Assembly (NCBI RefSeq): GCF_027912835.1 | Contig: NZ_CP115773.1 | Span: 1-24,265 of the forward strand | Source of the DNA: Paracoccus sediminicola | GTDB taxonomy: Bacteria; Pseudomonadota; Alphaproteobacteria; Rhodobacterales; Rhodobacteraceae | Direction of reading: 5' to 3' | DNA length: 24,265 nt | Shown: positions 1 to 6,770 of the stretch, piece by piece | Position numbering within the stretch: the stretch's first letter is position 1 | Layout: each line of letters begins with the position of its first letter | Notes under the pieces: generated by a model | What the model was told of the DNA's origin: nothing | The model's input: only the letters and a program-made list of their open reading frames with translations | Databases searched by the model: none | Program-made: the position numbers and the translations under genes

Positions 1-111
1 AGCACGAAAGACGGTGGGTGATAACACGAAAGATGGTGTGTAAAAGCACGAATCTCTTGACCTTGGTGTGTGAAAACACGAATGTGGGCGAATGGTGGGT
101 GAAAACACGAA
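1..111 (+). repeat. Iteron array of the replication origin
   Basis: Four full 18-bp repeats of the form GGTGKGTRAAARCACGAA start at 13, 35, 65 and 94. The 3' half of a fifth, AGCACGAA, sits at 1-8; its 5' half is the last ten bases of the window. Starts are 22, 22, 30 and 29 bp apart, so they are nearly helically phased. Directly repeated sites upstream of a plasmid initiator gene are the usual RepA-binding iterons, so this is the likely oriV and repA autoregulatory region. The last iteron overlaps the ATG at 92, which argues against that ATG as the repA start. Confidence 0.9.
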
Positions 112-139
112 CTCTCGATCTCCGCTCCTGCCGGATCGG

Positions 140-1132
140 ATGCAGCAAGCGGACTTCTTTGTCTGCGACATCTTTGATGCTGCGCCTAAAGGTGACATGG
201 CGTCGATGGAACACCCGATCTTCTCAATATCGACCAAGCCGGACCGACGGATTCGGCGGTATGAGAACGGACAGAATTTTGTTGAGATTACGCCCTCGAT
301 GAAGGGCCTGGCGACGGTCCATGACCGTGATGTGCTGATTTACTGCATCAGCCAATGCATCGCAGCGCTGAATGAAGAACGTGAGGTCAGCCCGATCATT
401 CGCTTCAGAGCATATGACATACTGAAGGCCACTAATCGAGGAACGGACGGGCGCGGGTATGAACAGCTCAGGGCTGCCCTGGAACGTCTTCAGGGCACGG
501 TGATCACAACCAATCTTATCACTGGCGGCAAGGAAGAGTTCGATGGCTTCGGACTGATTGACCGATTCAGGATCGTTCGTGAGACACGCGACGGACGGAT
601 GCAGGAGGTGGAAATCAGGCTTTCGGATTGGGTATTCAACGCCATCCGGCATCGTGAGGTGCTGACCTTGCACCGTGATTATTTCCGTCTGCGCAAACCG
701 TTGGAGCGACGCATCTATGAGCTTGCCCGAAAACATTGTGGGGCAAAGCAGGAATGGAAGATCGGGCTGGCGAAGCTGCAAGCCAAGTGCGGCTCCTGCT
801 CTACTGCAAAAGAGTTTCGCCGCCTGGTCATGAGTATCGTGCGCCAAGATGGGCAACATGCCCACATGCCTGACTACGCTGTGAGGATGGAAAACGACAT
901 GGTGATCTTCACCAACCGGCGCAGCGATCAAGCGGGAATCGCTTCCCCTACCCCCTTGCACATACGGCTCGACCCGGAAGCCTACCATGACGCGCGGGCG
1001 GTCGCGCCGGGATGGGATGTATATGTCCTCGAACAGGAATGGCGAGAGTGGATGACGGAACCGCCCCGCAACCCCAACGCCGCCTTCATCGGGTTCTGCA
1101 AGAAGGTCTTCGAGAAACGCGGCCGTCCCTAA
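140..1132 (+). CDS. repA: Plasmid replication initiator RepA (RPA family)
   Basis: This is the replication initiator that should bind the iterons just upstream and open the origin. The open frame runs from 92, but the ATG at 92 lies at the edge of the last iteron. The family-like N-terminus (QADFFVCDIFDAAPKGDMASMEHPIF region) begins just after the ATG at 140, so I use 140 (330 aa); an ATG at 197 is also possible. The conserved pattern continues with a charged winged-helix-like region (HDRDVLIYCISQ, LKATNRGTDGRGYEQLRAALERL) and a second one around LHRDYFRLRKPLERRIYELARKHCG, typical of RepA initiators of alphaproteobacterial plasmids. No clear Shine-Dalgarno precedes either start. It converges on the par operon with a 4-bp tail overlap. 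The family call is from remembered sequence pattern, not a search. Confidence 0.85.
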   Translation: MQQADFFVCDIFDAAPKGDMASMEHPIFSISTKPDRRIRRYENGQNFVEITPSMKGLATVHDRDVLIYCISQCIAALNEEREVSPIIRFRAYDILKATNRGTDGRGYEQLRAALERLQGTVITTNLITGGKEEFDGFGLIDRFRIVRETRDGRMQEVEIRLSDWVFNAIRHREVLTLHRDYFRLRKPLERRIYELARKHCGAKQEWKIGLAKLQAKCGSCSTAKEFRRLVMSIVRQDGQHAHMPDYAVRMENDMVIFTNRRSDQAGIASPTPLHIRLDPEAYHDARAVAPGWDVYVLEQEWREWMTEPPRNPNAAFIGFCKKVFEKRGRP

Positions 1133-1440
1133 TCTGACCCGCTTTGCTTCTCTGAAAGCAACAGTTCAAGTCCCTGCCAGAGCGTGAGGTCGCGGTCCTG
1201 GCAGAATGCCCGGAATTTGTCGACAACACGTTTCGGTCCCGGAATCGAAACCTTGTCTTGGGGCTCCCTACGCTTCGGGCCGGGTTTCAGCCGTGTGGAA
1301 GCGTCCCGGCTGACAAAGCCGAGGGATTTGCCAGCCTCGACGGCCTTCTCAACAGAACCCGGTTCGGCTTTGGGCCGCGTCTTTGAAGACTCGGAGGGGT
1401 TGGGGAGGTCGATACCGCCGTCAAATCCATACTTGCTCAT
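1129..1440 (-). CDS. Small ParB/ParG-like partition partner of ParA
   Basis: A 103-aa basic protein is encoded directly after parA, its start overlapping the parA stop by 4 bp, so the two are translationally coupled. The N-terminal two thirds is low-complexity, rich in K, R, P and S. The C-terminal third (KVSIPGPKRVVDKFRAFCQDRDLTLWQGLELLL) looks like a strand followed by two helices, compatible with a ribbon-helix-helix DNA-binding fold. Small ParA partners of this kind bind the centromere and stimulate the ATPase. The role is inferred mainly from its position; I see no classical ParB helix-turn-helix. Confidence 0.6.
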   Translation of the reverse strand: MSKYGFDGGIDLPNPSESSKTRPKAEPGSVEKAVEAGKSLGFVSRDASTRLKPGPKRREPQDKVSIPGPKRVVDKFRAFCQDRDLTLWQGLELLLSEKQSGSD

Positions 1441-2165
1441 GCTGCTCTCTCTTTCGTGAGAGCATGAATGACAGCCTGAGCATAATCACGGGCGTTCTCA
1501 ATGGCTCCGGCCACCTGCTTTAGGGCTTTGTCTGTAACAGATGCCGTCTTGCCTTGATGCTCGTTCGTAACGATGTCGGGCAATTCCGCCAGAAGCACCC
1601 CATCGCGAAAGATGCGGGTATAGGGCGCACGTTTTGCGATGCGGATCGGCAAAGTCGGGATGTTATTGATCTCCATCTCTTGCCGCACGTCGCGTTCATC
1701 CGTGGTTTGGAAGGCTGCGTTGGTTCGCGTGAACAGCAGCGAATATGCTATTGGTGCGCGGATCATGCTCGATGTGGTCTGCACAAGCCGAACGGCCGCA
1801 GCCGCCTGTCGAGCCTCCATGGGCGAACCGTCGAGCGGGATAACGCAAAGGTCCGTTCGGGAAAGCGCGAAGGTGACGACCTGATCTTTCGATCCTTCCA
1901 AGTCGATGATCAGATAATCAGCTTCGTCAGCAAGTTGATCAATCAGTTCTACCGTGTCCTCGGCCTGCGGCCGCGCATGAACAGCAAAAGGCACATCGCG
2001 TCCCGCCGCCTGCCTGCCTTCAGACCAAGCAAGAATGTTGGCATTTGGGTCAAGATCGAGAATGGACACCCGACCGCCCGAAAGGGCGATCTGTTCGGCA
2101 AGGAGCATGGCGGAAGTCGTTTTCCCCGACCCGCCTTTCGGGTTTGCGAAGGTGATTACGTACAT
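1437..2165 (-). CDS. parA: ParA-type partition ATPase
   Basis: This is a Walker-type partition ATPase (about 242 aa) that should move plasmid copies apart together with the small protein encoded downstream. The N-terminus carries a deviant Walker A, KGGSGKTT, at about residues 10-17, followed by a Walker A' region SILDLDPNANILAWS and a Walker B-like YLIIDLEGS. The second signature lysine/glycine (KGG) marks the ParA/MinD class. The short length with no N-terminal HTH fits the type Ib group. The frame can start at a GTG (2171) or an ATG (2165); I prefer the ATG because the protein then begins MYVITFANPKGG like its relatives. No strong ribosome site is visible. Confidence 0.88.
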   Translation of the reverse strand: MYVITFANPKGGSGKTTSAMLLAEQIALSGGRVSILDLDPNANILAWSEGRQAAGRDVPFAVHARPQAEDTVELIDQLADEADYLIIDLEGSKDQVVTFALSRTDLCVIPLDGSPMEARQAAAAVRLVQTTSSMIRAPIAYSLLFTRTNAAFQTTDERDVRQEMEINNIPTLPIRIAKRAPYTRIFRDGVLLAELPDIVTNEHQGKTASVTDKALKQVAGAIENARDYAQAVIHALTKERAA

Positions 2166-2180
2166 ACACACAACAATGGC

Positions 2181-2229
2181 AAAGTTAGAGATAAAGTCAA
2201 CCCTAACTACATCTTTAACTCTAAAGTTA
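2181..2229. promoter_or_regulatory. Candidate par operator / centromere
   Basis: The gap upstream of parA is very AT-rich and repetitive. AAAGTTA occurs at 2181 and 2223 in direct orientation. TTAGAG (2185-2190) is matched by CTCTAA (2219-2224) in inverted orientation. Repeats just upstream of parA commonly serve both as operator and as parS for small ParG-like partners. It also lies downstream of parE, so no other gene explains it. Confidence 0.45.
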
Positions 2230-2246
2230 TTTTTAACGCTGAAGCA

Positions 2247-2549
2247 TCATGGCTTCGACCTTCCAAAGCGCAAGGCTGCATCCTGCGATCTTAGGATGGC
2301 CATGATCTCAACATTGTCGCCATCGAGCCGATAATAGATCGAATGCACCCCGCAGACGCTGCGCCGGTAGCCTTCGCGGATTTCCGGCACTTCTTGGTAG
2401 AGCAGCGGGGTCTCGCCCAGCACATCGAACCTTTCAATGATCTGCCAGAAATATGCATCAGCCCGTGCTTCGCCAAATTTTCTTACACCATACTGGTGGA
2501 TACCTATCAGGTCGTCTTTCGCTTCCTCTGAAAGCCTATAAGTCCCCAT
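2247..2549 (-). CDS. parE: ParE/RelE-family toxin
   Basis: A 100-aa protein of the ParE/RelE toxin fold. The N-terminal helix-helix pattern (YRLSEEAKDDLIGIHQYGVRKFGEARADAYFWQI) and the C-terminal strands ending with YYRLDGDNVEIMAILRSQDAALR are characteristic of ParE, which acts on DNA gyrase. It follows the antitoxin gene with a 14-bp overlap, the usual operon order. On a plasmid it should kill plasmid-free segregants. The gyrase target is known for the family and not shown here. Confidence 0.88.
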   Translation of the reverse strand: MGTYRLSEEAKDDLIGIHQYGVRKFGEARADAYFWQIIERFDVLGETPLLYQEVPEIREGYRRSVCGVHSIYYRLDGDNVEIMAILRSQDAALRFGRSKP

Positions 2550-2787
2550 TTTTGCGCAATTCTTCCTTGGATTCTTTGAGAATCTGGTCAGGGGTCATAT
2601 CGGTGAAACCGCGTTGCTCTGCACGAATGAGTTTCGCTCTGATCTCTTCCACGCCGTTCTCGATCTCTCGGGCGCGACGCAATGCGTCGTTAACAGCTTC
2701 GGTTTGGGTTTTGAACTCGCCACTCTCAACCCGCGCCTGCAACCAGGCATGGTTTGGGTCGCTGAGCGTAATGGTCTGTCTGGGCAT
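2536..2787 (-). CDS. parD: ParD-family antitoxin
   Basis: An 83-aa protein starting MPRQTITLSDPNHAWLQARVESGEF, with the ribbon-helix-helix DNA-binding N-terminus of CopG/ParD antitoxins; the basic/acidic C-terminal half (about residues 35-83) should wrap the toxin. An AGGAG ribosome site lies a few bases ahead of the ATG. It is the first gene of the two-gene unit and overlaps parE by 14 bp. Family members repress their own promoter, and a matching palindrome lies just upstream. Confidence 0.88.
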   Translation of the reverse strand: MPRQTITLSDPNHAWLQARVESGEFKTQTEAVNDALRRAREIENGVEEIRAKLIRAEQRGFTDMTPDQILKESKEELRKNGDL

Positions 2788-2803
2788 AACGATCTCCTAT
2801 AGC

Positions 2804-2823
2804 TTGGTGCAATAATACACCAA
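2804..2823. promoter_or_regulatory. Palindromic operator upstream of parD
   Basis: TTGGTG-8 bp-CACCAA is a perfect 6-bp dyad centred about 26 bp upstream of the parD ATG. Read on the minus strand, the spacer contains TATTATT, a plausible -10 element. This is the expected place for ParD autoregulation. Confidence 0.55.
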
Positions 2824-2905
2824 AAACGACCAACTTGCACACGGTATCTGTGTCTCAAGTCGAGCGTGTTCAAGCCGGGTGGGGTAGGGGAGAAGCGGCC
2901 AAACC

Positions 2906-3160
2906 TCATCCCGAGAGTTGGTAGCCCCGCTTCTGCTTTGCCTGGTAGAGCGCAACCATCGCGTCGGCGGCGCGGCCTGCATCCTCGAAACAGTCGATCC
3001 TGTGCCGCCCCTGGGTGCCGATGCGGCCCCACTCACGTAACAGCGACACGCCGCCGAAGAGGTCCGGCATCAAGCGCAGCCGATAGAAGCGATACATATT
3101 GACGTCGTGATCCACGCGCTCGATGCGGATATCCTCGGGAAACATCTCAAGCTGCTGCAT
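2906..3160 (-). CDS. WGR-domain protein
   Basis: A protein of about 84 aa starting MQQLEMFPEDIRIERVDHDVN. The core YRFYRLRLMPDLFGGVSLLREWGRIGTQG contains the WGR signature tryptophan-glycine-arginine. WGR domains bind nucleic acid ends in PARPs and also occur as small stand-alone bacterial proteins of unknown role. The frame opens at 3208, but the ATG at 3160 gives the conserved N-terminus and overlaps the 3' end of the resolvase gene by 14 bp, suggesting coupled translation. Such pairs occur in Tn3-type elements of alphaproteobacteria (from memory). Function unknown. Confidence 0.75.
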   Translation of the reverse strand: MQQLEMFPEDIRIERVDHDVNMYRFYRLRLMPDLFGGVSLLREWGRIGTQGRHRIDCFEDAGRAADAMVALYQAKQKRGYQLSG

Positions 3161-3719
3161 CGGGTGACGCCTCCCGCATGACACGGCTGATCGTGGACCG
3201 GTGAACATTGAACAGGCGTGCAGCTTCGGCCTCGGTACGCTTGCCGGATCGCACTAGGTCGCGGATTTCCCGGCGCTGGTCGCCGGAGAGCTTCGGCTTG
3301 CGCCCTGGGTGGCGTCCCTTCTTGCGAGCGCGCTCCAACCCGGCGCGCGTGCGCTCACGGATCATCTCGCGCTCGAACTCGGCGAAGACGCCAACCATCT
3401 GCATCATCATGCGCCCAGCAGGGGTCGTAGTGTTTATGGCTTCGGTCAGTGACCGGAACCCGGCCCCGGCGGCATCTATCTTCTCCATGATGGAAAGCAA
3501 GTCTTTCAGCGACCGCGACAGCCGGTCGAGCTTCCAGACGATCACCACGTCGCCGTCGCGGAGCTGGTCGAGCATCCGGTGCAGCTCCGGCCGATCCCAA
3601 CGTCCACCGGACGCGCGTTCTTCGAACACGCGCTCGCACCCGGCGGTACGCAGCGCGTCGAGCTGCGCGGCGGTATCCTGACCGCGATCTGTGGAAATGC
3701 GAGCATAGCCAAGGTTCAC
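3147..3719 (-). CDS. Serine resolvase/invertase (TnpR-like)
   Basis: A 190-aa small serine recombinase. The N-terminus MNLGYARISTDRGQD holds the catalytic serine at residue 9. Active-site arginines lie in WKLDRLSRSL (about residues 62-71) and EREMIRERTRAGLERARKKGR (the E helix). The C-terminal helix-turn-helix is at about 155-185 (RTEAEAARLFNVHRSTISRVM). Length and layout match Tn3-family resolvases and Pin/Hin invertases. No Tn3 transposase is present, so this is a stranded resolvase; it could still resolve plasmid multimers if a res site remains upstream. Confidence 0.9.
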   Translation of the reverse strand: MNLGYARISTDRGQDTAAQLDALRTAGCERVFEERASGGRWDRPELHRMLDQLRDGDVVIVWKLDRLSRSLKDLLSIMEKIDAAGAGFRSLTEAINTTTPAGRMMMQMVGVFAEFEREMIRERTRAGLERARKKGRHPGRKPKLSGDQRREIRDLVRSGKRTEAEAARLFNVHRSTISRVMREASPDAAA

Positions 3720-3726
3720 GCGCAGA

Positions 3727-3781
3727 TTGTTGCGCTTTCTTGTTGCTCAATCAAGATAATTCGCAACATATTTTCGCAACA
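3727..3781. promoter_or_regulatory. Candidate res site of the resolvase
   Basis: Directly upstream of the resolvase start there is an AT-rich stretch with the motif CGCAACA at 3762 and 3775 (as TTCGCAACA at 3760 and 3773) and its inverse TGTTGCG at 3728. Resolvases bind repeated sites upstream of their own gene, so this is a candidate. I cannot assign the three canonical subsites. Confidence 0.35.
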
Positions 3782-3929
3782 GTCGGCGATGGGGCAGGGC
3801 AGAGCGGTCTTCGGCGTTCGTTAGCCTGTTTTTCTTGGCTATGAGGGTAGCTGACGGGTCTTGCTGGATCGAAAGGGCAGGGGTGTGTCTCGCAACTGAC
3901 CGTTTTTGGCGTGTGAGTTCTAGCAGGGG

Positions 3930-4000
3930 GTTTGTGTCCGATGTGCGGACAGACCGACCGTTCGCTCAAGGCTGCATTGAATTCTTGTAGTTTGTGTCCG
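3930..4000 (+). repeat. Direct repeat GTTTGTGTCCG, 60 bp apart
   Basis: GTTTGTGTCCG occurs at 3930-3940 and again at 3990-4000, exactly 60 bp apart, in a 347-bp gap with no convincing gene between the resolvase and the small reading frame at 4067. It may be a trace of a transposon end or part of a recombination site. No function assigned. Confidence 0.35.
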
Positions 4001-4066
4001 GGCTCAATTCCACATATTTAAGGAACAAGACCAGACCGAACTATCTTTCAAACTGGAGATTCACCA

Positions 4067-4186
4067 ATGAAAAAGATCGATGTAAAACAAGACTACAAAT
4101 GGTCAAAGTTTCTGATTATTGCCATGGTGGCGCAGATTGTCGTGGTGTGGATTATGACCTGCCCCCCGAGACGCCCTCATTTATGA
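4067..4186 (+). pseudogene. Truncated small membrane protein, N-terminal fragment
   Basis: An ATG with a good CTGGAG ribosome site starts a 39-codon frame, MKKIDVKQDYKWSKFL followed by a strongly hydrophobic stretch (about residues 14-30, IIAMVAQIVVVW) that would form one membrane segment. The frame then turns into CPPRRPHL and stops 18 bp before the end of the outer IS. The clean start and abrupt loss of protein-like sequence suggest the 5' end of a longer gene cut off by rearrangement. It is too short to identify, and could also be an intact short membrane peptide. Confidence 0.4.
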
Positions 4187-4255
4187 CGAGAGTTTGCGGG
4201 TCTGTGCACTGCTCCCCAACTCTGGACCGTCCAAAGCTGGATTTTTCCGGCTCTG

Positions 4256-4394
4256 TCACGATGACGGGCTGGTGACGCCATCGGGATAATGCATGGCAAT
4301 CGGGACGTTGTATCCGATCGCGCTATGGGGTCGGTCCTCGTTGTAGTGTCTACGCCAACCTTCCAACTTTTCGCGCGCGTCGGCAAGGCTCATG
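4256..4394 (-). pseudogene. 3' fragment of the outer IS orfB transposase
   Basis: Read on the minus strand from the CATG duplication, the sequence encodes [20 protein letters not shown] and then [11 protein letters not shown], ending in TGA at 4256-4258. That is the standard C-terminus of IS3-family OrfB. Removing the inner IS and one CATG joins it in frame to the fragment ending HWFM at 5592. The gene is therefore broken only by the insertion. Confidence 0.9.
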
Positions 4395-4433
4395 GGTAAT
4401 CCTCCCCGTTTTAACGGGGCGCGACCGTAGAAC

Positions 4434-5267
4434 TCACGCGGCCATTTTCAGCTTCATGGCGGGTGTAACGCCGCCGATGCCCATATTCGGGCGTTCGTTG
4501 TTGTAGGTCCATAGCCATTCGGTGGCGATCTGCTGCACCTCCTCGATGGTTTCAAAGATGTAGAGGTCGAGCCATTCGTGGCGGACCGTCCGGTTGTAAC
4601 GCTCGACATAGGCGTTCTGCTGCGGCTTGCCGGGCTGGATGTATGTCAGGGCGATGCCCTGCTTCTCGGCCCAGGTCATCAGCGTGGAACTGACGTATTC
4701 GGGGCCGTTGTCGACCCTGATCGCCAGGGGCTTTCCGCGCCATTCGATGATCTGGTTCAGGGAGCGGACGACCCGTTCGGCGGGCAGCGAGAAGTCGACC
4801 TCGATCCCCAGGCCCTCGCGATTGAAGTCGTCTAGCACGTTCAGAAGCCGGAATTGCCGCCCGTCGGCCAAGCGGTCCGCCATGAAATCCATCGACCAGA
4901 CCAGGTTCGGGGCATCCGGCACGGCCAGTTCCTCGGGCTTCTCGCGCTTCAGCCGTCGCCGCGGCTTGATGCGCAGGTTCAGCTCCAGTTCGCAGTAGAT
5001 CCGGTGAACCCGCTTGTGGTTCCAGACATGTCCCTTCACGTTCCGCAGGTGGAGGAAGCACAGCCCGAACCCCCACGTCTTGTGGACATTGGTCAGCCCC
5101 ACCAGCAGGTCGGCGATCATCTCGTTCTCTTCGTCGCGCCTCGGACTGTAGCGGAAACAGGTCTCGCTGACGCCGAACGCGCGACACGCCAGCGCGATGC
5201 TGACACCCTTCGTCGCCACCGCCTTCTCGGCCAACTCCCGGCGTCGAGCTGGCCGCGTCACTTTTTT
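4434..5267 (-). CDS. IS3-family transposase OrfB, copy A
   Basis: This is the catalytic DDE part of the transposase, read after -1 frameshifting at 5261-5267. After the shift it begins [17 protein letters not shown], passes through the HTH_21-like [15 protein letters not shown] region and then the integrase core. The three acidic residues are visible in [18 protein letters not shown] and [12 protein letters not shown]. The C-terminus [21 protein letters not shown] is typical. The frame is open upstream to 5441 but that part overlaps orfA and is not expected to be translated alone. Intact and probably active. Confidence 0.9.
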   Translation of the reverse strand, partial: KKVTRPARRRELAEKAVATKGVSIALACRAFGVSETCFRYSPRRDEENEMIADLLVGLTNVHKTWGFGLCFLHLRNVKGHVWNHKRVHRIYCELELNLRIKPRRRLKREKPEELAVPDAPNLVWSMDFMADRLADGRQFRLLNVLDDFNREGLGIEVDFSLPAERVVRSLNQIIEWRGKPLAIRVDNGPEYVSSTLMTWAEKQGIALTYIQPGKPQQNAYVERYNRTVRHEWLDLYIFETIEEVQQIATEWLWTYNNERPNMGIGGVTPAMKLKMAA

Positions 5268-5521
5268 CCAAGAGCCTCTCGAAGCAGGTCGGCCTGCATG
5301 CTGAGATCGGCAAACATGCGCTTCAGCCGCCGGTTCTCGTCCTCGAGGGCCTTCATCTGGCTCATCATGGACGCATCCATGCCGCCATACTTGGCCCGCC
5401 ACTTGTAGAACGTCGCGCTGCTGATCCCATGCTCGCGGCACAGCTCGGGAACGGGCATCCCGCCCTCAGCCTGGCGCAGCACGCCCATGATCTGGGCTTC
5501 GGTGAAACGGCTCTTCTTCAT
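5258..5521 (-). CDS. IS3-family transposase OrfA, copy A
   Basis: An 87-aa HTH protein beginning [21 protein letters not shown]. The helix-turn-helix is at about residues 20-45 ([25 protein letters not shown]) and is followed by a leucine-zipper-like helix ([20 protein letters not shown]). I start at 5521 because GAGGAG lies 7 bases upstream; a second ATG at 5539 is in frame. It ends in GGA AAA AAG TGA, the slippery heptamer that lets ribosomes shift to orfB and make the fused transposase. Confidence 0.9.
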   Translation of the reverse strand: MKKSRFTEAQIMGVLRQAEGGMPVPELCREHGISSATFYKWRAKYGGMDASMMSQMKALEDENRRLKRMFADLSMQADLLREALGKK

Positions 5522-5591
5522 CGGAATCTCCTCGTCCATCCTGCCGAGAAAATTCTACTTCTGCATCCCCTTAACCATGGGGAGGATTACC

Positions 5592-6269
5592 CATGAACCA
5601 GTGGGCGTTCAGGCATTCAGACCGGAGCTTGCTGTTGAACGCCTCGATGAACCCGTTGTCGGTCGGCTTTCCTGGCCGTGAGAAGTCCAGCGTGACATCG
5701 TTGGCATAGGCCCATAGGTCCAGGTCACGGGAGATAAACTCGCTGCCGTTGTCGACCCTGATCGTCTTCGGGTAGCCAACCTTGGCGCAGACCTTTTCCA
5801 GCGTCTGCACGACGTCCTCGCCGCGGTAGGCGAAGCGGGGATCAGCCGCCGGGCAGAGCCGGGAATGGGTGTCGACTACCGTCAGGATGCGGAGCTTCTT
5901 GCCCATGGCCAGCTGGTCGTGGACGAAATCCATTGCCCAAACATCGTTCGGACCGACCGCCTCCTGGCGATCTTCCCGTAGCTTTGCCTTCACCCTGCGC
6001 TTCGGGTGCTTGTTGCGCAACTGAAGGCCTAACTCGTTGTATATCCTGCGAGTCTTCTTCATGTTGATTACCCATCCTTCCCGTCGCAGCAGGACATGCA
6101 CGCGGCGATAGCCATACCGCACACGCGTCTCGCAGATCTCCTTGATCCGCATCTCGACGGCAGCCTGGTCCGTCCGCCGGGACTTGTAGTGGTAGCTGGA
6201 CGTGTCGAAGCAGATGGCCCCACAAGCCTTCCGGATCGACACGCCCCAGTCGACGCACATCCCGGTCAC
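5592..6269 (-). pseudogene. 5' fragment of the outer IS orfB transposase
   Basis: The frame runs from the orfA end through MTGMCVDWGVSIRKACGAICFDTS and the DDE core (AMDFVHDQL, RVDNGSEFI, NGFIEAFNSKLR) and is cut at HWFM by the inner IS, where it would read on into IS sequence. All three acidic catalytic residues lie in this piece; only the last 44 residues are separated (see 4256-4394). The reconstituted protein would be about 270 aa from this ATG. The element cannot now make a normal transposase. Confidence 0.88.
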
Positions 6270-6292
6270 GATCTCTCGCAGACGCCCAGGCT

Positions 6293-6559
6293 TCAGAGCT
6301 TTCGGCGGATCACGTCCTGCAACATCTCCCGATCGAGGGTCAGATCGGCCACGATCTTCTTCAGTCGCGTGTTCTCGTCCTCAAGCGCCTTCAGCCGACG
6401 CATCTCGTCCGGCAGCAACCCGCCATACTTTTTCTTCCAGTTGAAGTAGGTCGCCTGACTAATGCCCGCCTTGCGGCAGATCTCCGCGACGGGCGTGCCT
6501 TGTTCCCCCTGCTTCAGGATGAACGCCTTCTGCGCTTCCGTGAACTTCGATGCTTTCAT
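6293..6559 (-). CDS. Outer IS3-family OrfA
   Basis: An 88-aa OrfA starting MKASKFTEAQKAFILKQGEQG, with HTH VAEICRKAGISQATYFNWKKKYGG and a coiled helix LKALEDENTRLKKIVADL. An ATG further upstream (6613) is in frame but falls in the IS terminus, so I use 6559. It ends VIRRKL-stop, and the CCGAAAG stretch just before the stop allows a -1 move into orfB. Intact, but its partner orfB is interrupted. Confidence 0.85.
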   Translation of the reverse strand: MKASKFTEAQKAFILKQGEQGTPVAEICRKAGISQATYFNWKKKYGGLLPDEMRRLKALEDENTRLKKIVADLTLDREMLQDVIRRKL

Positions 6560-6640
6560 GCGTTTCCGCTCCTCTCCCAGCCAGGAAAGACTAGCCGAAA
6601 ACTCCAGCTTCAAACGGTCCAGTTTTCAGGGGGCAGAGCA

Positions 6641-6697
6641 CTCACAGAGTGGGACCAAAAGCTCTACTGGACGGCAGAGCGCGCCTATTTCGCCTGA
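6641..6697 (+). pseudogene. C-terminal remnant of a gene cut by the outer IS
   Basis: From the IS edge the plus strand reads in frame ...EWDQKLYWTAERAYFA-stop at 6697, followed at once by a strong terminator. A protein-like tail directly before a terminator, convergent with the catabolic operon, looks like the end of a plus-strand gene whose rest was lost. It is only about 18 codons, so identity cannot be given and it may be chance. Confidence 0.4.
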
Positions 6698-6700
6698 ATG

Positions 6701-6737
6701 AAAAAAGGCCCCTCCAAGCGGAGGGGCCTTTCTCTTT
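6701..6737. terminator. Bidirectional rho-independent terminator
   Basis: A-run, then GGCCCCTCC-AAGC-GGAGGGGCC (6707-6728), then TTTCTCTTT. The 9-bp GC stem extends with flanking A/T pairs, so it works in both directions. It ends the catabolic operon on the minus strand and the truncated gene on the plus strand. Confidence 0.85.
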
Positions 6738-6770
6738 GGGTTGGGGCAGCTGCCGCTCCTTTGGTTTATT

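Larger units (their letters stand above)
4395..5591 (-). mobile_element. Inner IS3-family element, copy A (1,197 bp)
   Basis: Both ends read GGTAATCCTCCCC inward, and the element is flanked on both sides by CATG (4391-4394 and 5592-5595), a 4-bp target duplication. Comparison with copy B fixes the boundaries, because only GGTAATCC is shared at all four ends. It carries orfA and orfB on the minus strand with an A AAA AAG slippery site between them. All predicted proteins, including shadow frames, equal those of copy B. The intact duplication means this copy inserted simply and has not recombined since. Confidence 0.93.
4205..6640 (-). mobile_element. Outer IS3-family element, interrupted by a second IS
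   Basis: Ends read TGCACTGCTCCCC (4205) and, on the opposite strand, TGCTCTGCCCCC (ending 6640). Behind them both share CTGGACCGT and AAGCTGGA with TTTTC. These are the 5'-TG inverted repeats of the IS3 family (IS51/IS407-like). Without the inner IS and one CATG copy the element is 1,235 bp, a normal IS3 size. Flanking bases (CTG on the left, CTC on the right) do not form a target duplication, so at least one side has been rearranged. Confidence 0.85.

Noticed and set aside
3751..3969. 72-aa minus-strand frame upstream of the resolvase
   Set aside because: Cysteine/proline-rich random-looking composition and no ribosome site; overlaps repeats.
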